From NCBI GenBank assembly GCA_016235065.1, contig JACRMB010000003.1, positions 469,943 through 533,942 on the forward strand: a stretch of DNA of 64,000 bases. The letters are read 5' to 3'. The DNA is from Actinomycetota bacterium (GTDB lineage: Bacteria; Actinomycetota; Thermoleophilia; BMS3ABIN01). The position numbers and the translations under genes were made by a program. Below the pieces are notes generated by a model. It worked only from the letters and a program-made list of their open reading frames with translations, searched no databases and had not been told where the DNA came from. Positions 54,888-62,829 of the stretch are shown in pieces (positions within the stretch are counted from its first letter, which is position 1; each line of letters begins with the position of its first letter).

Positions 54888-56436
54888 CGATATCTTCCTC
54901 CATCGTTTCCAGGATGTTCTCCTCCACAGTCTTGGGCGCCAGTGCCATTTTCTCGTCGACGTCGTTCGTTCGTTTATGGGCCAGCGGCAGACCTACGGTG
55001 AAAGTGCTGCCGGCTCCAGGTTCGCTCTCCGCTGTAATATATCCGTTATGGGCGTCGACTATGCGATGCACGATCGACAGGCCGAGGCCGCTTCCCTCGG
55101 CGCGGGTCGTATGGAAAGGATCAAAGATGCGCTCCTTCTCCGCCGGTGAGATGCCTATGCCGGTGTCCGTGAAGGCGATCCGCAGGTAACCCTCGCGGGT
55201 AGCTGCCGTGATCGTCAGTTTACCGCCGTCGGGCATCGCCTGGATAGCATTTGAGATCAGGTTGACGATTATCTGCTTGAGCCTGTCCTCGTCAGCCCAG
55301 ATATCGGGCAGCCCTTCCGGACTCTCTTCGAGCACTGTGACATCCTGCTGCTTGGCGAACTGCTTGGTCAGAAGGACTACTTCTCCGAGCACCCGGTGGG
55401 CATCCACCGGCCCAAACTGTGACTGAGAAGGTCTACCGAAGTCAAGGAGCGCGTTCACGACCGAGTCGAGGCGGTCGATCTCCTGGGCCATCACGTGCGT
55501 GAGTTCAGCATCCTGACAACCCTGATCCATCTCCTGTTCAAGCATCTGGACGCTAGCCTTGATCACGCCAAGTGGATTGCGGACTTCGTGGGCGACTCCA
55601 GCCACCAGTTCACCAAGTCCTGAGAGCTTGTCGGCTCGAAGGAGCTGTTCGGTGAGATCCTTGACTTCGGTTAGGTCTTCAAGGGTTATGACGATGCCGA
55701 CGGTCTGGCCCCGGCTGCGGTGAGGTGTTATTCGTACAGCCACAGGGATCGGCCTGCCTTCCGACTCAAGCTCGGTCTCCATCGTGGCCCGTGTCTGCTC
55801 GCCTGCCAGCACCAGCTCGGCGGCTCGATTCAGTTCTTCGTGTTTTTCAAAGATTCTGGCCAGAGGGAAGGCTACCAGGTCTTCTTCATGGCGTGTGAGG
55901 ATCTTGCGGGCTTCAGGATTGACGGTGACTATTATCCCGCGCCGGTCGCAGGAGATGACCCCGCTGCTGACGCTGTTGAGGATACTCTCCGTGTAAGCCT
56001 TCATGTGGCGGATGTCGGTCTCACGGTCTTCGATCTCCCGGTTGAGCTTCACGACTTCCTCGTAACGCTGGGCCTGGCGGCGCTTTGCTTCTACGACGGC
56101 GCCCATGATAAGGGCAACCATGTTGTAGAGCAGGACGTCAAAGAAGTTCTCAAGCGCCGCGCTCTCGAACAGGCCGCCCATGGACATGATCGCATGGGGG
56201 ATGAAGAGCGCCGAGACTGACAGTGAAGCCAGAAGGCCGCCCTTGATGCCGAAACGGTAGGCGGCAAAGAGGATGGGGATGTAATACAGGCGCCGCAGCA
56301 GGATGTGGAAGTTCTCATGGGAGATGAACTCGAGATGCAGCGGGTAATAATGGAAGTATGTGATGACTACGATGGCCACAGCGACCAGCACCGCGTCGCG
56401 TATCTGTGACCAGGGTTTGGCTTCAGTATCGCTCAT
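54877..56436 (-). CDS. NtrB-type sensor histidine kinase
   Basis: 519 residues from the ATG that overlaps the rpoN stop (ATGA). Four to five N-terminal membrane helices (to about 115) resemble DUF4118-type sensors. A coiled coil and PAS domain (about 145-255; ILNSVSSGVISCDRRGIIVTVNPEA) follow, then HisKA with His283 in AGVAHEVRNPLG and an HATPase domain (NLISNAIQAMPDGG; DTGIGISPAEKERIFDPFHTT; GSGLGLSI). The C-terminal ~35 residues are charged. It is the cognate kinase of the next gene; the signal is unknown but sensed in or at the membrane. Confidence 0.94.
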   Translation of the reverse strand: MSDTEAKPWSQIRDAVLVAVAIVVITYFHYYPLHLEFISHENFHILLRRLYYIPILFAAYRFGIKGGLLASLSVSALFIPHAIMSMGGLFESAALENFFDVLLYNMVALIMGAVVEAKRRQAQRYEEVVKLNREIEDRETDIRHMKAYTESILNSVSSGVISCDRRGIIVTVNPEARKILTRHEEDLVAFPLARIFEKHEELNRAAELVLAGEQTRATMETELESEGRPIPVAVRITPHRSRGQTVGIVITLEDLTEVKDLTEQLLRADKLSGLGELVAGVAHEVRNPLGVIKASVQMLEQEMDQGCQDAELTHVMAQEIDRLDSVVNALLDFGRPSQSQFGPVDAHRVLGEVVLLTKQFAKQQDVTVLEESPEGLPDIWADEDRLKQIIVNLISNAIQAMPDGGKLTITAATREGYLRIAFTDTGIGISPAEKERIFDPFHTTRAEGSGLGLSIVHRIVDAHNGYITAESEPGAGSTFTVGLPLAHKRTNDVDEKMALAPKTVEENILETMEEDIDVH

Positions 56437-57815
56437 TTGGCCTTCTTGCGCTCCCACGATGCCGGTATCCCCAGGGCTTCGCGGTACTTGGCAACCGTGC
56501 GCCGGGAGATGTCGAGACCGACTTCATGCAGCTTGTCAACCAGCTTCTGGTCTGAAAGCGGGTGGCCTGGATCTTCAGAGTCGATCATCCCCTTCATCCG
56601 CTTCTTTACCGCCGTCGCCGAAAGCCCTTCTCCACAGGAAGTGGCATACCCCGCAGAAAAGAAATAGCGGAACTCGAATATGCCGTACGGGGTGCTCATG
56701 TATTTGCCGAGGATGGCACGGCTTACTGTCGAGGGATGCACCTCGAGCCGGGAAGCTATCTCTTCAAGACCGAGCGGCCGCAGATGTTCCGGCCCCAGGA
56801 TGAAGAAATCCGGCTGGGATTCAGTGATGGCACGGGCAACCTTGGTGACGGTGGTTCGCCGGTGGTCTATATCACGGATAAGCCGTGATGCATCCTGGAT
56901 CTTTTCCTTGACGTACTGGGCCGTCGCCTTGTCGGCGGCGCTGCTGCCGGCTTCAGCCATCTCCTTGTAAAGGCGGCTAAGCCTGAGCGAAGGCAGGATC
57001 TCCCTGTTGGCCAGCACCCGCACCCGGCCGCTACGGTCTGGGCGGGCATAGATGTCCGGGATGATTATGGAAGCCGGCGGGCTGGTATCGAATAGTGAGC
57101 CGGGCGAGGGACAGAGGCTGCGGATCAGTTTGACTGCATGACGGACCCTGGCAGTGGAGACTGACAGGGTCCGGGCGATTTCAGCGTAAGCGCCGCTTGC
57201 CACCTGGGGCAGGAAATCCCGCGCGACGCGGACAGCGGTGTCGCCAGATTCCATCTGCTCCAGCTGATTTGCGAGGCATTCGGCGAGGTTGCGGGCGGCT
57301 ACGCCCGGCGGGTCGAAATGCTGGACGAGGGTGAGCACTTCCTCTATCTCGCTCACAGGCCTGGCGATGGTCTCGGCCAGATCCGCCAGCGGCTCGCGAA
57401 GGTAGCCGTCTTCGTCGAGGCTGCCGATGATGGCCAGTCCGATCCGCCGCTGCCTGTCGTCGAAACTCTCCAGTTCCAGCTGCATGGTCAGATGCTCAGT
57501 AAGGGTGACCGGGCTGGCGGTGAGTTCTCCGGCTGCGGTAGCTTCACCACTACCGGAGTAGCTGCCACCCTCGCTCCGGTGTGTCCCGAGGTAGTCGTCC
57601 CATAATTCCCGCTCGGCTGCGTTGCCGTGCTCCTGGTCCATCTCGGATGGCTCCGGTATCTCCAGAGTCGGGTTCTCGACCAGCTCCTTTTGGATCAGCG
57701 CCTGGAGTTCCTGGGCGCCGAGGCGCAGGATGCTCAGGCTCTGGTAGAGCCTCGGTGAGAGCACCAGTTGCTGGCTTACCGACGGGGATGTCTTCAGGGC
57801 TGGTTTGAGTTCCAT
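56433..57815 (-). CDS. rpoN: RNA polymerase sigma-54 factor
   Basis: 460 residues, all three regions. Region I: Gln-rich activator-interacting helix (SQQLVLSPRLYQSLSILRLGAQELQALIQKELVENPTLE). Region II is acidic and variable. Core-binding region: DEDGYLREPLADLAE and FDPPGVAARNLAECL. C-terminus: HTH RLEVHPSTVSRAILGKYMSTPYGIFEFRYFFS and RpoN box SRRTVAKYRE at about 437-446. Intact. It is directly upstream of, and overlapping, its kinase and activator genes, unlike the usual rpoN-hpf context. Sigma-54 is generally missing from Actinobacteria. Confidence 0.97.
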   Translation of the reverse strand: MELKPALKTSPSVSQQLVLSPRLYQSLSILRLGAQELQALIQKELVENPTLEIPEPSEMDQEHGNAAERELWDDYLGTHRSEGGSYSGSGEATAAGELTASPVTLTEHLTMQLELESFDDRQRRIGLAIIGSLDEDGYLREPLADLAETIARPVSEIEEVLTLVQHFDPPGVAARNLAECLANQLEQMESGDTAVRVARDFLPQVASGAYAEIARTLSVSTARVRHAVKLIRSLCPSPGSLFDTSPPASIIIPDIYARPDRSGRVRVLANREILPSLRLSRLYKEMAEAGSSAADKATAQYVKEKIQDASRLIRDIDHRRTTVTKVARAITESQPDFFILGPEHLRPLGLEEIASRLEVHPSTVSRAILGKYMSTPYGIFEFRYFFSAGYATSCGEGLSATAVKKRMKGMIDSEDPGHPLSDQKLVDKLHEVGLDISRRTVAKYREALGIPASWERKKAK

Positions 57816-57992
57816 GAACGGGCTTTCGGATGCTGGTGCTTAAATCTCAAGCAGTCAGCCCGGAAGTATGGCTGGGGGGAACCTGTACGCATCCGGCTGC
57901 TAGACTGATTTTATATGCTGGTCATAGATTAATAAAGTCAGGATTCAATTGTAAATGCTGGGGGCGTAAAGTGAAACCGCCACACCTATGGC

Positions 57993-58811
57993 TTAATAGT
58001 GGGCCAGGCTGCCATCCCGCTTGGCCCTCCGGACCGCCAGGCGGAAGCAGAACAGGCTGATCGGCAGGGTGACGCAGGAGAATATCACCAGGGCCAGCAG
58101 GTCGCCGCCGACTTCACTGAAGCCGGCGCCCTGGAGCAGCGACAGGCGGATGGCATGCAGCGAGTACGTGATCGGGAACAGGTAGGACAGGCCTTGTAAC
58201 CATTCCGGCAGGACGCTGATGGGATAGTAGACACCGCCCAGTAAGGTAGACGATGTTGACAGCGCGAAAGCGATGGGGTCGCCGCGCTTGAAGACCATGA
58301 TGAAGCTGGCGGAGATGATGCCAAGGCTGGAGAATGCCACGACAGTCAGTATCAATGCCAGGAGGGCCGGGATTATGGCTGCTCCGGCAAAGCTGACTCC
58401 GAAGAAGAGGCCGCCTATCAGCAGATAGATGCCGACTCGCAGCGAGGTGAAGGCAAAGCTCCACTGGGAGGATGACAGGACAATATTGGAAAGACGTGTG
58501 GGGGTCACCAGCATGGCTTCCAGGGTGCCGATCATCTGTTCCGAGCGGATATTGTTGGCGAAGCTGCCAAGCCCGACGGAAAGGAAATTCGAGAAGGCGA
58601 TGCCGATCAGCACGAAAGAGAAATAGTTGCCGCCGTATTCGCTCAGGCTGCTCTGCACTGACGGTGCTTCCCCCAGAAGCTTGGCCACGAAGTAGAACAT
58701 GACCACCGAGAAGAAGATGCTCGCGAACTGCAGGACAAAGGAGAACCGGTAGCTGACTTCCATCAGGAAGTCCTTTTTCAGGAACGCCAGGGGTTTTCTG
58801 AAGGTCAACAT
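57993..58811 (-). CDS. ABC-2 type transporter permease
   Basis: 272 residues with six membrane helices and the ABC-2 pattern: an N-terminal cytoplasmic segment (RKPLAFLKKDFLMEVSYRFSFVLQF), central helices, and GGVYYPISVLPEWLQGLSYLFPITYSLHAIRLSLLQG before the last helix. It forms an exporter with the ATPase 3 bp upstream; the substrate (drug, lipid or polysaccharide) is unknown. Confidence 0.9.
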   Translation of the reverse strand: MLTFRKPLAFLKKDFLMEVSYRFSFVLQFASIFFSVVMFYFVAKLLGEAPSVQSSLSEYGGNYFSFVLIGIAFSNFLSVGLGSFANNIRSEQMIGTLEAMLVTPTRLSNIVLSSSQWSFAFTSLRVGIYLLIGGLFFGVSFAGAAIIPALLALILTVVAFSSLGIISASFIMVFKRGDPIAFALSTSSTLLGGVYYPISVLPEWLQGLSYLFPITYSLHAIRLSLLQGAGFSEVGGDLLALVIFSCVTLPISLFCFRLAVRRAKRDGSLAHY

Positions 58812-58814
58812 GGC

Positions 58815-59630
58815 CTAGATATCCGTTTCCGGGTTCCAGCTGCTTGCAGGCTCGACCATCGACTGCTCCACCAGGTCGCGGAAAAAGTCTGAGAGCGAAG
58901 AATCTCCGGTCAGTTCCTTGACCGGGCCGCTGGCGAGCATGCCACCGTTGTACATGATCCCCACCCGGTCGCAGATCTGCTCGGCTTCAGCCAGGTGATG
59001 GGTGGCGATGACTACGGTCTTGCCGGCTGCCGCCAGCCGGTTGCGGATGAATTCGTGCAGTTGCCAGGCCGCGATAGGGTCGAGTCCCTTTGTCGGTTCA
59101 TCCATGAAGAAGACTTCCGGGTCGGCCAGCAGGCCGCGGGCGAGGCCCATCCGCTGTTTCATTCCCGTGGAATATTCCTGGAATCGGCGGTCGGCGGCAT
59201 CTGACATCTCGACGATCTCGAGGACCTCGCTGATCCGCTTCTGCGCTGTCTTTTTCGAGAGGCCGTGGAGTGCCGCGAAAAAATCGAGGTTCTGACGACC
59301 ACTCAGACGCCAGTAGAAACTGCGTTCCTCGCTGGAGATGAGGGCGATGCGGGATTTCACCTTCGCCTGCTGTCGCGCGAGGTCGAAACCGCAGATGCTG
59401 GCGCTGCCCGAAGTCGGCAGAAGCAGGGTGCAGAGCATCTTGGTTAGCGTAGTCTTGCCGGCGCCGTTCGGCCCCAGCAGTCCGAAGATCTCACCGCGCT
59501 CAATAGACAGGCTGATGTCCCTGACTGCGGTGAATACGGTCTTGTCCAAGGGTCTGCGGGGCGAAGAAAACCCCTTGCGCCTGATAAACTCTTTGGTGAG
59601 GTTATGGGTTTCGAGAACCAGGTCGGCCAT
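58815..59630 (-). CDS. ABC-2 type transporter ATPase
   Basis: 271 residues from the ATG at 59630 (the longer frame has no support and would run into dusB). Walker A GPNGAGKTT, a YSTGMKQRMGLARGLL signature, Walker B VFFMDEPTKGLDP and the switch His in ATHHLAEAEQICD. The N-terminus has a ~20-residue insertion (RRKGFSSPRRPLDKTVF) before strand 3, seen in NatA/CcmA-like exporters. Divergent from dusB with a 16-bp gap, so the two promoters must overlap the coding ends. Confidence 0.92.
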   Translation of the reverse strand: MADLVLETHNLTKEFIRRKGFSSPRRPLDKTVFTAVRDISLSIERGEIFGLLGPNGAGKTTLTKMLCTLLLPTSGSASICGFDLARQQAKVKSRIALISSEERSFYWRLSGRQNLDFFAALHGLSKKTAQKRISEVLEIVEMSDAADRRFQEYSTGMKQRMGLARGLLADPEVFFMDEPTKGLDPIAAWQLHEFIRNRLAAAGKTVVIATHHLAEAEQICDRVGIMYNGGMLASGPVKELTGDSSLSDFFRDLVEQSMVEPASSWNPETDI

Positions 59631-59646
59631 GTGAGGGTATTCTAGC

Positions 59647-60636
59647 ATGACGCATACTACGTCACATATAAACGAACCCTTTAGCGTCGGATCCGTGCAG
59701 CTGCCGAACCGGCTGGTGCAGGCGCCGATGGCGGGTATCAGCGGCCGCGCCTTCCGGCTGCAGGCTCGCCGGTTCGGCGCCGGTCTGCTGACCACGGAGA
59801 TGGTGAGCAGCCACGGTATCCATTTTCACAACCGCCGCACCCAGGCGATGCTGGAGCTTCTTGATGAGGAACACCCGGTGGCGCTACAGCTGTTCGGCAA
59901 CGATCCGGCAGTGATGGCCGAGGCCGCCCGGGCGGCCGAGGCGGCAGGAGCTGACATCATCGACATCAACATGGGCTGCCCTGTGCGCAAGGTCGTCAAG
60001 ACCGGCGCCGGTGTCGCTCTCATGGGGGAGGAGATGCTGGCTTCCCGGATAACTGCCACGGTAAGCGACGCCGTGAGCATCCCGGTGACGGTGAAGATCC
60101 GCTCAGGGTTGAAGCACGAGGTCACGGCTCCGGAATTCGCGAGAAGGATGGAGGCGGCTGGCGCGGCCGCGATCTGCATACATCCGCGCCTGGCGGTCCA
60201 GGGACAGAAAGGCTGGGCGGATCATGCGGTAACCAGGGAGCTGGCGTCGTCGCTGCGAGTGCCTGTGATCGCCAGCGGCGACATCTCCCGGCCGGGCCAG
60301 GCATTGGATCTGGTCGGGAAGGGGTGCGCCGCCGTCATGATAGGCAGGGCTTCACTGGGTAATCCCTGGATCTTCGAGGACCTTCTGGCCGGCCAGGAAC
60401 CTTCCCGCCGCCCGTCCGGGGAAGTCCTTGCGGAGCTGTCCCGTTTCTATCTCGATGTTCTCGCGGAGATGGGTGAAGAGAGGGCGCACAGGTTCATGCG
60501 AAAATTCTACGGCTGGTTCCTGAAGCCGTTCAGGCCGGATGCCCGGTTGAGGGATGGTCTAAGAAGGGCCGCCAGTTTCGATGAGGCGGAACTGCTGATC
60601 CGGGGATTCCTGGCTCAGCGTCCCCGCTGTTCGTAA
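59647..60636 (+). CDS. dus: tRNA-dihydrouridine synthase
   Basis: FMN enzyme reducing specific tRNA uridines; 329 residues. LVQAPMAGISGRAFR at the N-terminus, catalytic Cys in IIDINMGCPVRKVVKTGAG, KIRSG, IHPRLAVQGQKGWADH and IASGDISRPGQA...GCAAVMIGRASLGNPWIF are all DusB-type motifs. A TATTCT box (59638-59643) ends 3 bp before the ATG, so the mRNA may be leaderless. It converges with the coiled-coil gene at 60615, overlapping by 22 bp. Confidence 0.94.
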   Translation: MTHTTSHINEPFSVGSVQLPNRLVQAPMAGISGRAFRLQARRFGAGLLTTEMVSSHGIHFHNRRTQAMLELLDEEHPVALQLFGNDPAVMAEAARAAEAAGADIIDINMGCPVRKVVKTGAGVALMGEEMLASRITATVSDAVSIPVTVKIRSGLKHEVTAPEFARRMEAAGAAAICIHPRLAVQGQKGWADHAVTRELASSLRVPVIASGDISRPGQALDLVGKGCAAVMIGRASLGNPWIFEDLLAGQEPSRRPSGEVLAELSRFYLDVLAEMGEERAHRFMRKFYGWFLKPFRPDARLRDGLRRAASFDEAELLIRGFLAQRPRCS

Positions 60637-61523
60637 AGAGCCGCGGCTTCTGCGTCCAGCGCTTCCTGCCGGGCTTGCAGTTCGGCATATTCCTGCTCCA
60701 GGGGGTCGATCTGTTCCTGCCACCACAGATCGACCGTATTGCCACTGACAGAAGTCGTGAGCAGTTTCTGTTCGAGGCTGACGGCGGCCTGCTGGGCCCG
60801 AGCCTGGTCGCCGGCGCCGGCGGCATCCGCCAGCTGTGCGGCCAGTTGCGCCAGTTCGGCGTTATCCGCCGCGGTTCGTGAAAGCTCAGGCAACACCTCG
60901 AATCCGGTTTGAGCATAGGCCTGATCGAGCTGCTGCTGTAGTTGTGAGAACGACCGGGATACCTGGTCCAGCGACGTCCTGGCTTCTGCAGGGCTGTTCT
61001 GTACCTTGCCCAGGGCGTCCTGGAGCTGGCCGAACAGCCTGTCCATCTCCTGAACCGAATTGAAGATCACCGGTCCCGCGGCATACAGTTGCTGCAACCG
61101 GCCCGCGGTCTCGGCGAGGACTTCGAGCTGCTGCATCCGTAACCCGGCGGTCTCCCGTTTCTTGTCCATGTAGGTTCGGTACCAGTCATCCAGCAGGGGG
61201 AACCCTGCGGCTGTGCCGGCGTCTTCCCTGGCGCTGCTGATCTCTGTCGCCGCCTCTTCAAGCAGGGGGATCATCGATTCGATGGCGCGGTTCGCCTGGC
61301 TGATGCTGTCCAGTGAGGTAAAGCTTTCAGAGCCCAGCCGCCCGACTTCGATCTGGGCCATGATCCCATTGGCATTCCCGACATGGGAGTTCGCGCTCGT
61401 GAGCATCCCGTCGGCCCGCTGTTCCTGCAGCCAGCCGATGCCGAACCAGGAGCCGAGGCCGAGCAGGGCTGCCAGGGCCAGGATTGCCGCGATATGTAAA
61501 AGGCGGTCAGTTATCGAGTACAT
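60615..61523 (-). CDS. Membrane-anchored coiled-coil protein
   Basis: 302 residues. One N-terminal membrane helix (about 9-31) and then almost entirely Ala/Gln/Glu/Leu-rich helix with heptad character (e.g. RLFGQLQDALGKVQNSPAEA). No catalytic motif. Orientation suggests an extracytoplasmic rod. It overlaps the preceding HExxH lipoprotein gene by 17 bp, so the two are co-translated and may act together at the cell surface. No family recognised. Confidence 0.75.
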   Translation of the reverse strand: MYSITDRLLHIAAILALAALLGLGSWFGIGWLQEQRADGMLTSANSHVGNANGIMAQIEVGRLGSESFTSLDSISQANRAIESMIPLLEEAATEISSAREDAGTAAGFPLLDDWYRTYMDKKRETAGLRMQQLEVLAETAGRLQQLYAAGPVIFNSVQEMDRLFGQLQDALGKVQNSPAEARTSLDQVSRSFSQLQQQLDQAYAQTGFEVLPELSRTAADNAELAQLAAQLADAAGAGDQARAQQAAVSLEQKLLTTSVSGNTVDLWWQEQIDPLEQEYAELQARQEALDAEAAALYEQRGR

Positions 61524-62829
61524 AACGGCGCCATTCTTCCTCGAAGTCGTTCCAGCTGATGCCTAGCACGGACCTGAATATCTCGTCCACCAGCATCGAC
61601 TGGTCCAGCTGGTCGTCCTCCCGGCGGCGGAACTCCCGCAGCAGGGCCAGCACTTTCTCGTTGCCATATCTTTCTTCAAGCAGTGCGACCGCCGTGTCGG
61701 CTTCCTCATAGGCCAGAGTGGCGGCGTCGGTTGACAGCAGGGCTGAGAAACCGCCGGGCTCGTAGATGTCTCTGAGGGTCGGGCTGATGGGTCCGCCAGC
61801 ATGCAGCTTTTCATCCAACAGCACGGTATCCTCGATTCCGGCCACATAGTCGGCGAGCCCTTCGACCAGGAAGGGAGGGGTGCGGTTGCCGGTGAGCGGG
61901 AAGAGGGCGATGTGAGTCAGTTCATGGGCGATCATCTTCTGGTTGTATCCGGGATAATCGCCGTCGGTGCTCTGGAAGACCTCGGCATCGATGATGATCT
62001 CTCCGCCCTGGCCGGCGCCCTCGCCCAGCTGGCGGGAAGCGCCACCGGTCCATTCCTGCCATTTGCCCGGAAATGTCTGATCGATCTCCTCGGTGCCTCG
62101 ATAGACTTTGATCGGTACCTTGGGGAGGCTGGTGCCTGGTATGACTTCTTCCAGGCGGGGCATTGAAGCCTCGGCCATCGAGAGCGCCTGCCGGGCTGTC
62201 TCTTCCTGTGGCGACTGGTAGAGCACGATGGCCCGGTCGCCCTCCAGGACTTCGACCTTGCCGAAATCCTCGAAACGGGCGTCCCGCTTTCTGCCGAGCG
62301 CCTGCTCGCCGGCGTCGCCCGAGAGTTTCCAGCCATCTTCACGTTTCACCAGAAAATAAGCGGTGCGCTCAAGGTCAGGTAATTCGGGGAAGCTGCCGCG
62401 CAGTGTATAGGCGGTTGCGACTTTGGCCGCAACGGTCCCCGGTGCGGTCTCCGCCTGGCTCAGCAGGTTCAGGTAATACTGGTCGAAGGGCACCTCGATG
62501 AGCCGGTCAAAACGCTCGAGCTCCTGCTGGACGAAGGCGGGGTTATCCTGGTCGAGGACTCCGGCAAACTTGCCGCGGTCTTTTTCAACGAGAGCCTGGG
62601 AGTATGTTTCCAGCGCCTGCTGGATGCCATCGCCGTTTGCCTCGCCGGCGGTTCCCTCTGGTGCCGCCCAGTCGATGTTGGCCGGAGCTTCAGCAAGGCA
62701 GCCGGCGCACGCTAGGGTGAGCGCCAGGCAGGCTGCGATCACAAAAAGCAGCTGCAGTTTCGGGACCGCTTGGAGCGGGCGGATTGGGCTGCCGAGCCGG
62801 CACGAGCGCCAGGGCGCTACGGATCTCAC
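61507..62829 (-). CDS. HExxH metalloprotease-like lipoprotein
   Basis: 440 residues. Signal helix (about 23-42) with lipobox ACAGC (Cys44). A region at about 65-200 resembles an NTF2-like/SnoaL-type module (ALETYSQALVEKDRGKFAGVL). The C-terminal part has MIAHELTHIALF, an HExxH zinc site, followed by PPFLVEGLADYVAG, whose Glu would be the third gluzincin ligand, as in peptidase MA-like proteins. Likely an exported peptidase. ATGA overlap with the polX stop. Confidence 0.8.
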   Translation of the reverse strand: MRSVAPWRSCRLGSPIRPLQAVPKLQLLFVIAACLALTLACAGCLAEAPANIDWAAPEGTAGEANGDGIQQALETYSQALVEKDRGKFAGVLDQDNPAFVQQELERFDRLIEVPFDQYYLNLLSQAETAPGTVAAKVATAYTLRGSFPELPDLERTAYFLVKREDGWKLSGDAGEQALGRKRDARFEDFGKVEVLEGDRAIVLYQSPQEETARQALSMAEASMPRLEEVIPGTSLPKVPIKVYRGTEEIDQTFPGKWQEWTGGASRQLGEGAGQGGEIIIDAEVFQSTDGDYPGYNQKMIAHELTHIALFPLTGNRTPPFLVEGLADYVAGIEDTVLLDEKLHAGGPISPTLRDIYEPGGFSALLSTDAATLAYEEADTAVALLEERYGNEKVLALLREFRRREDDQLDQSMLVDEIFRSVLGISWNDFEEEWRRYVLDN

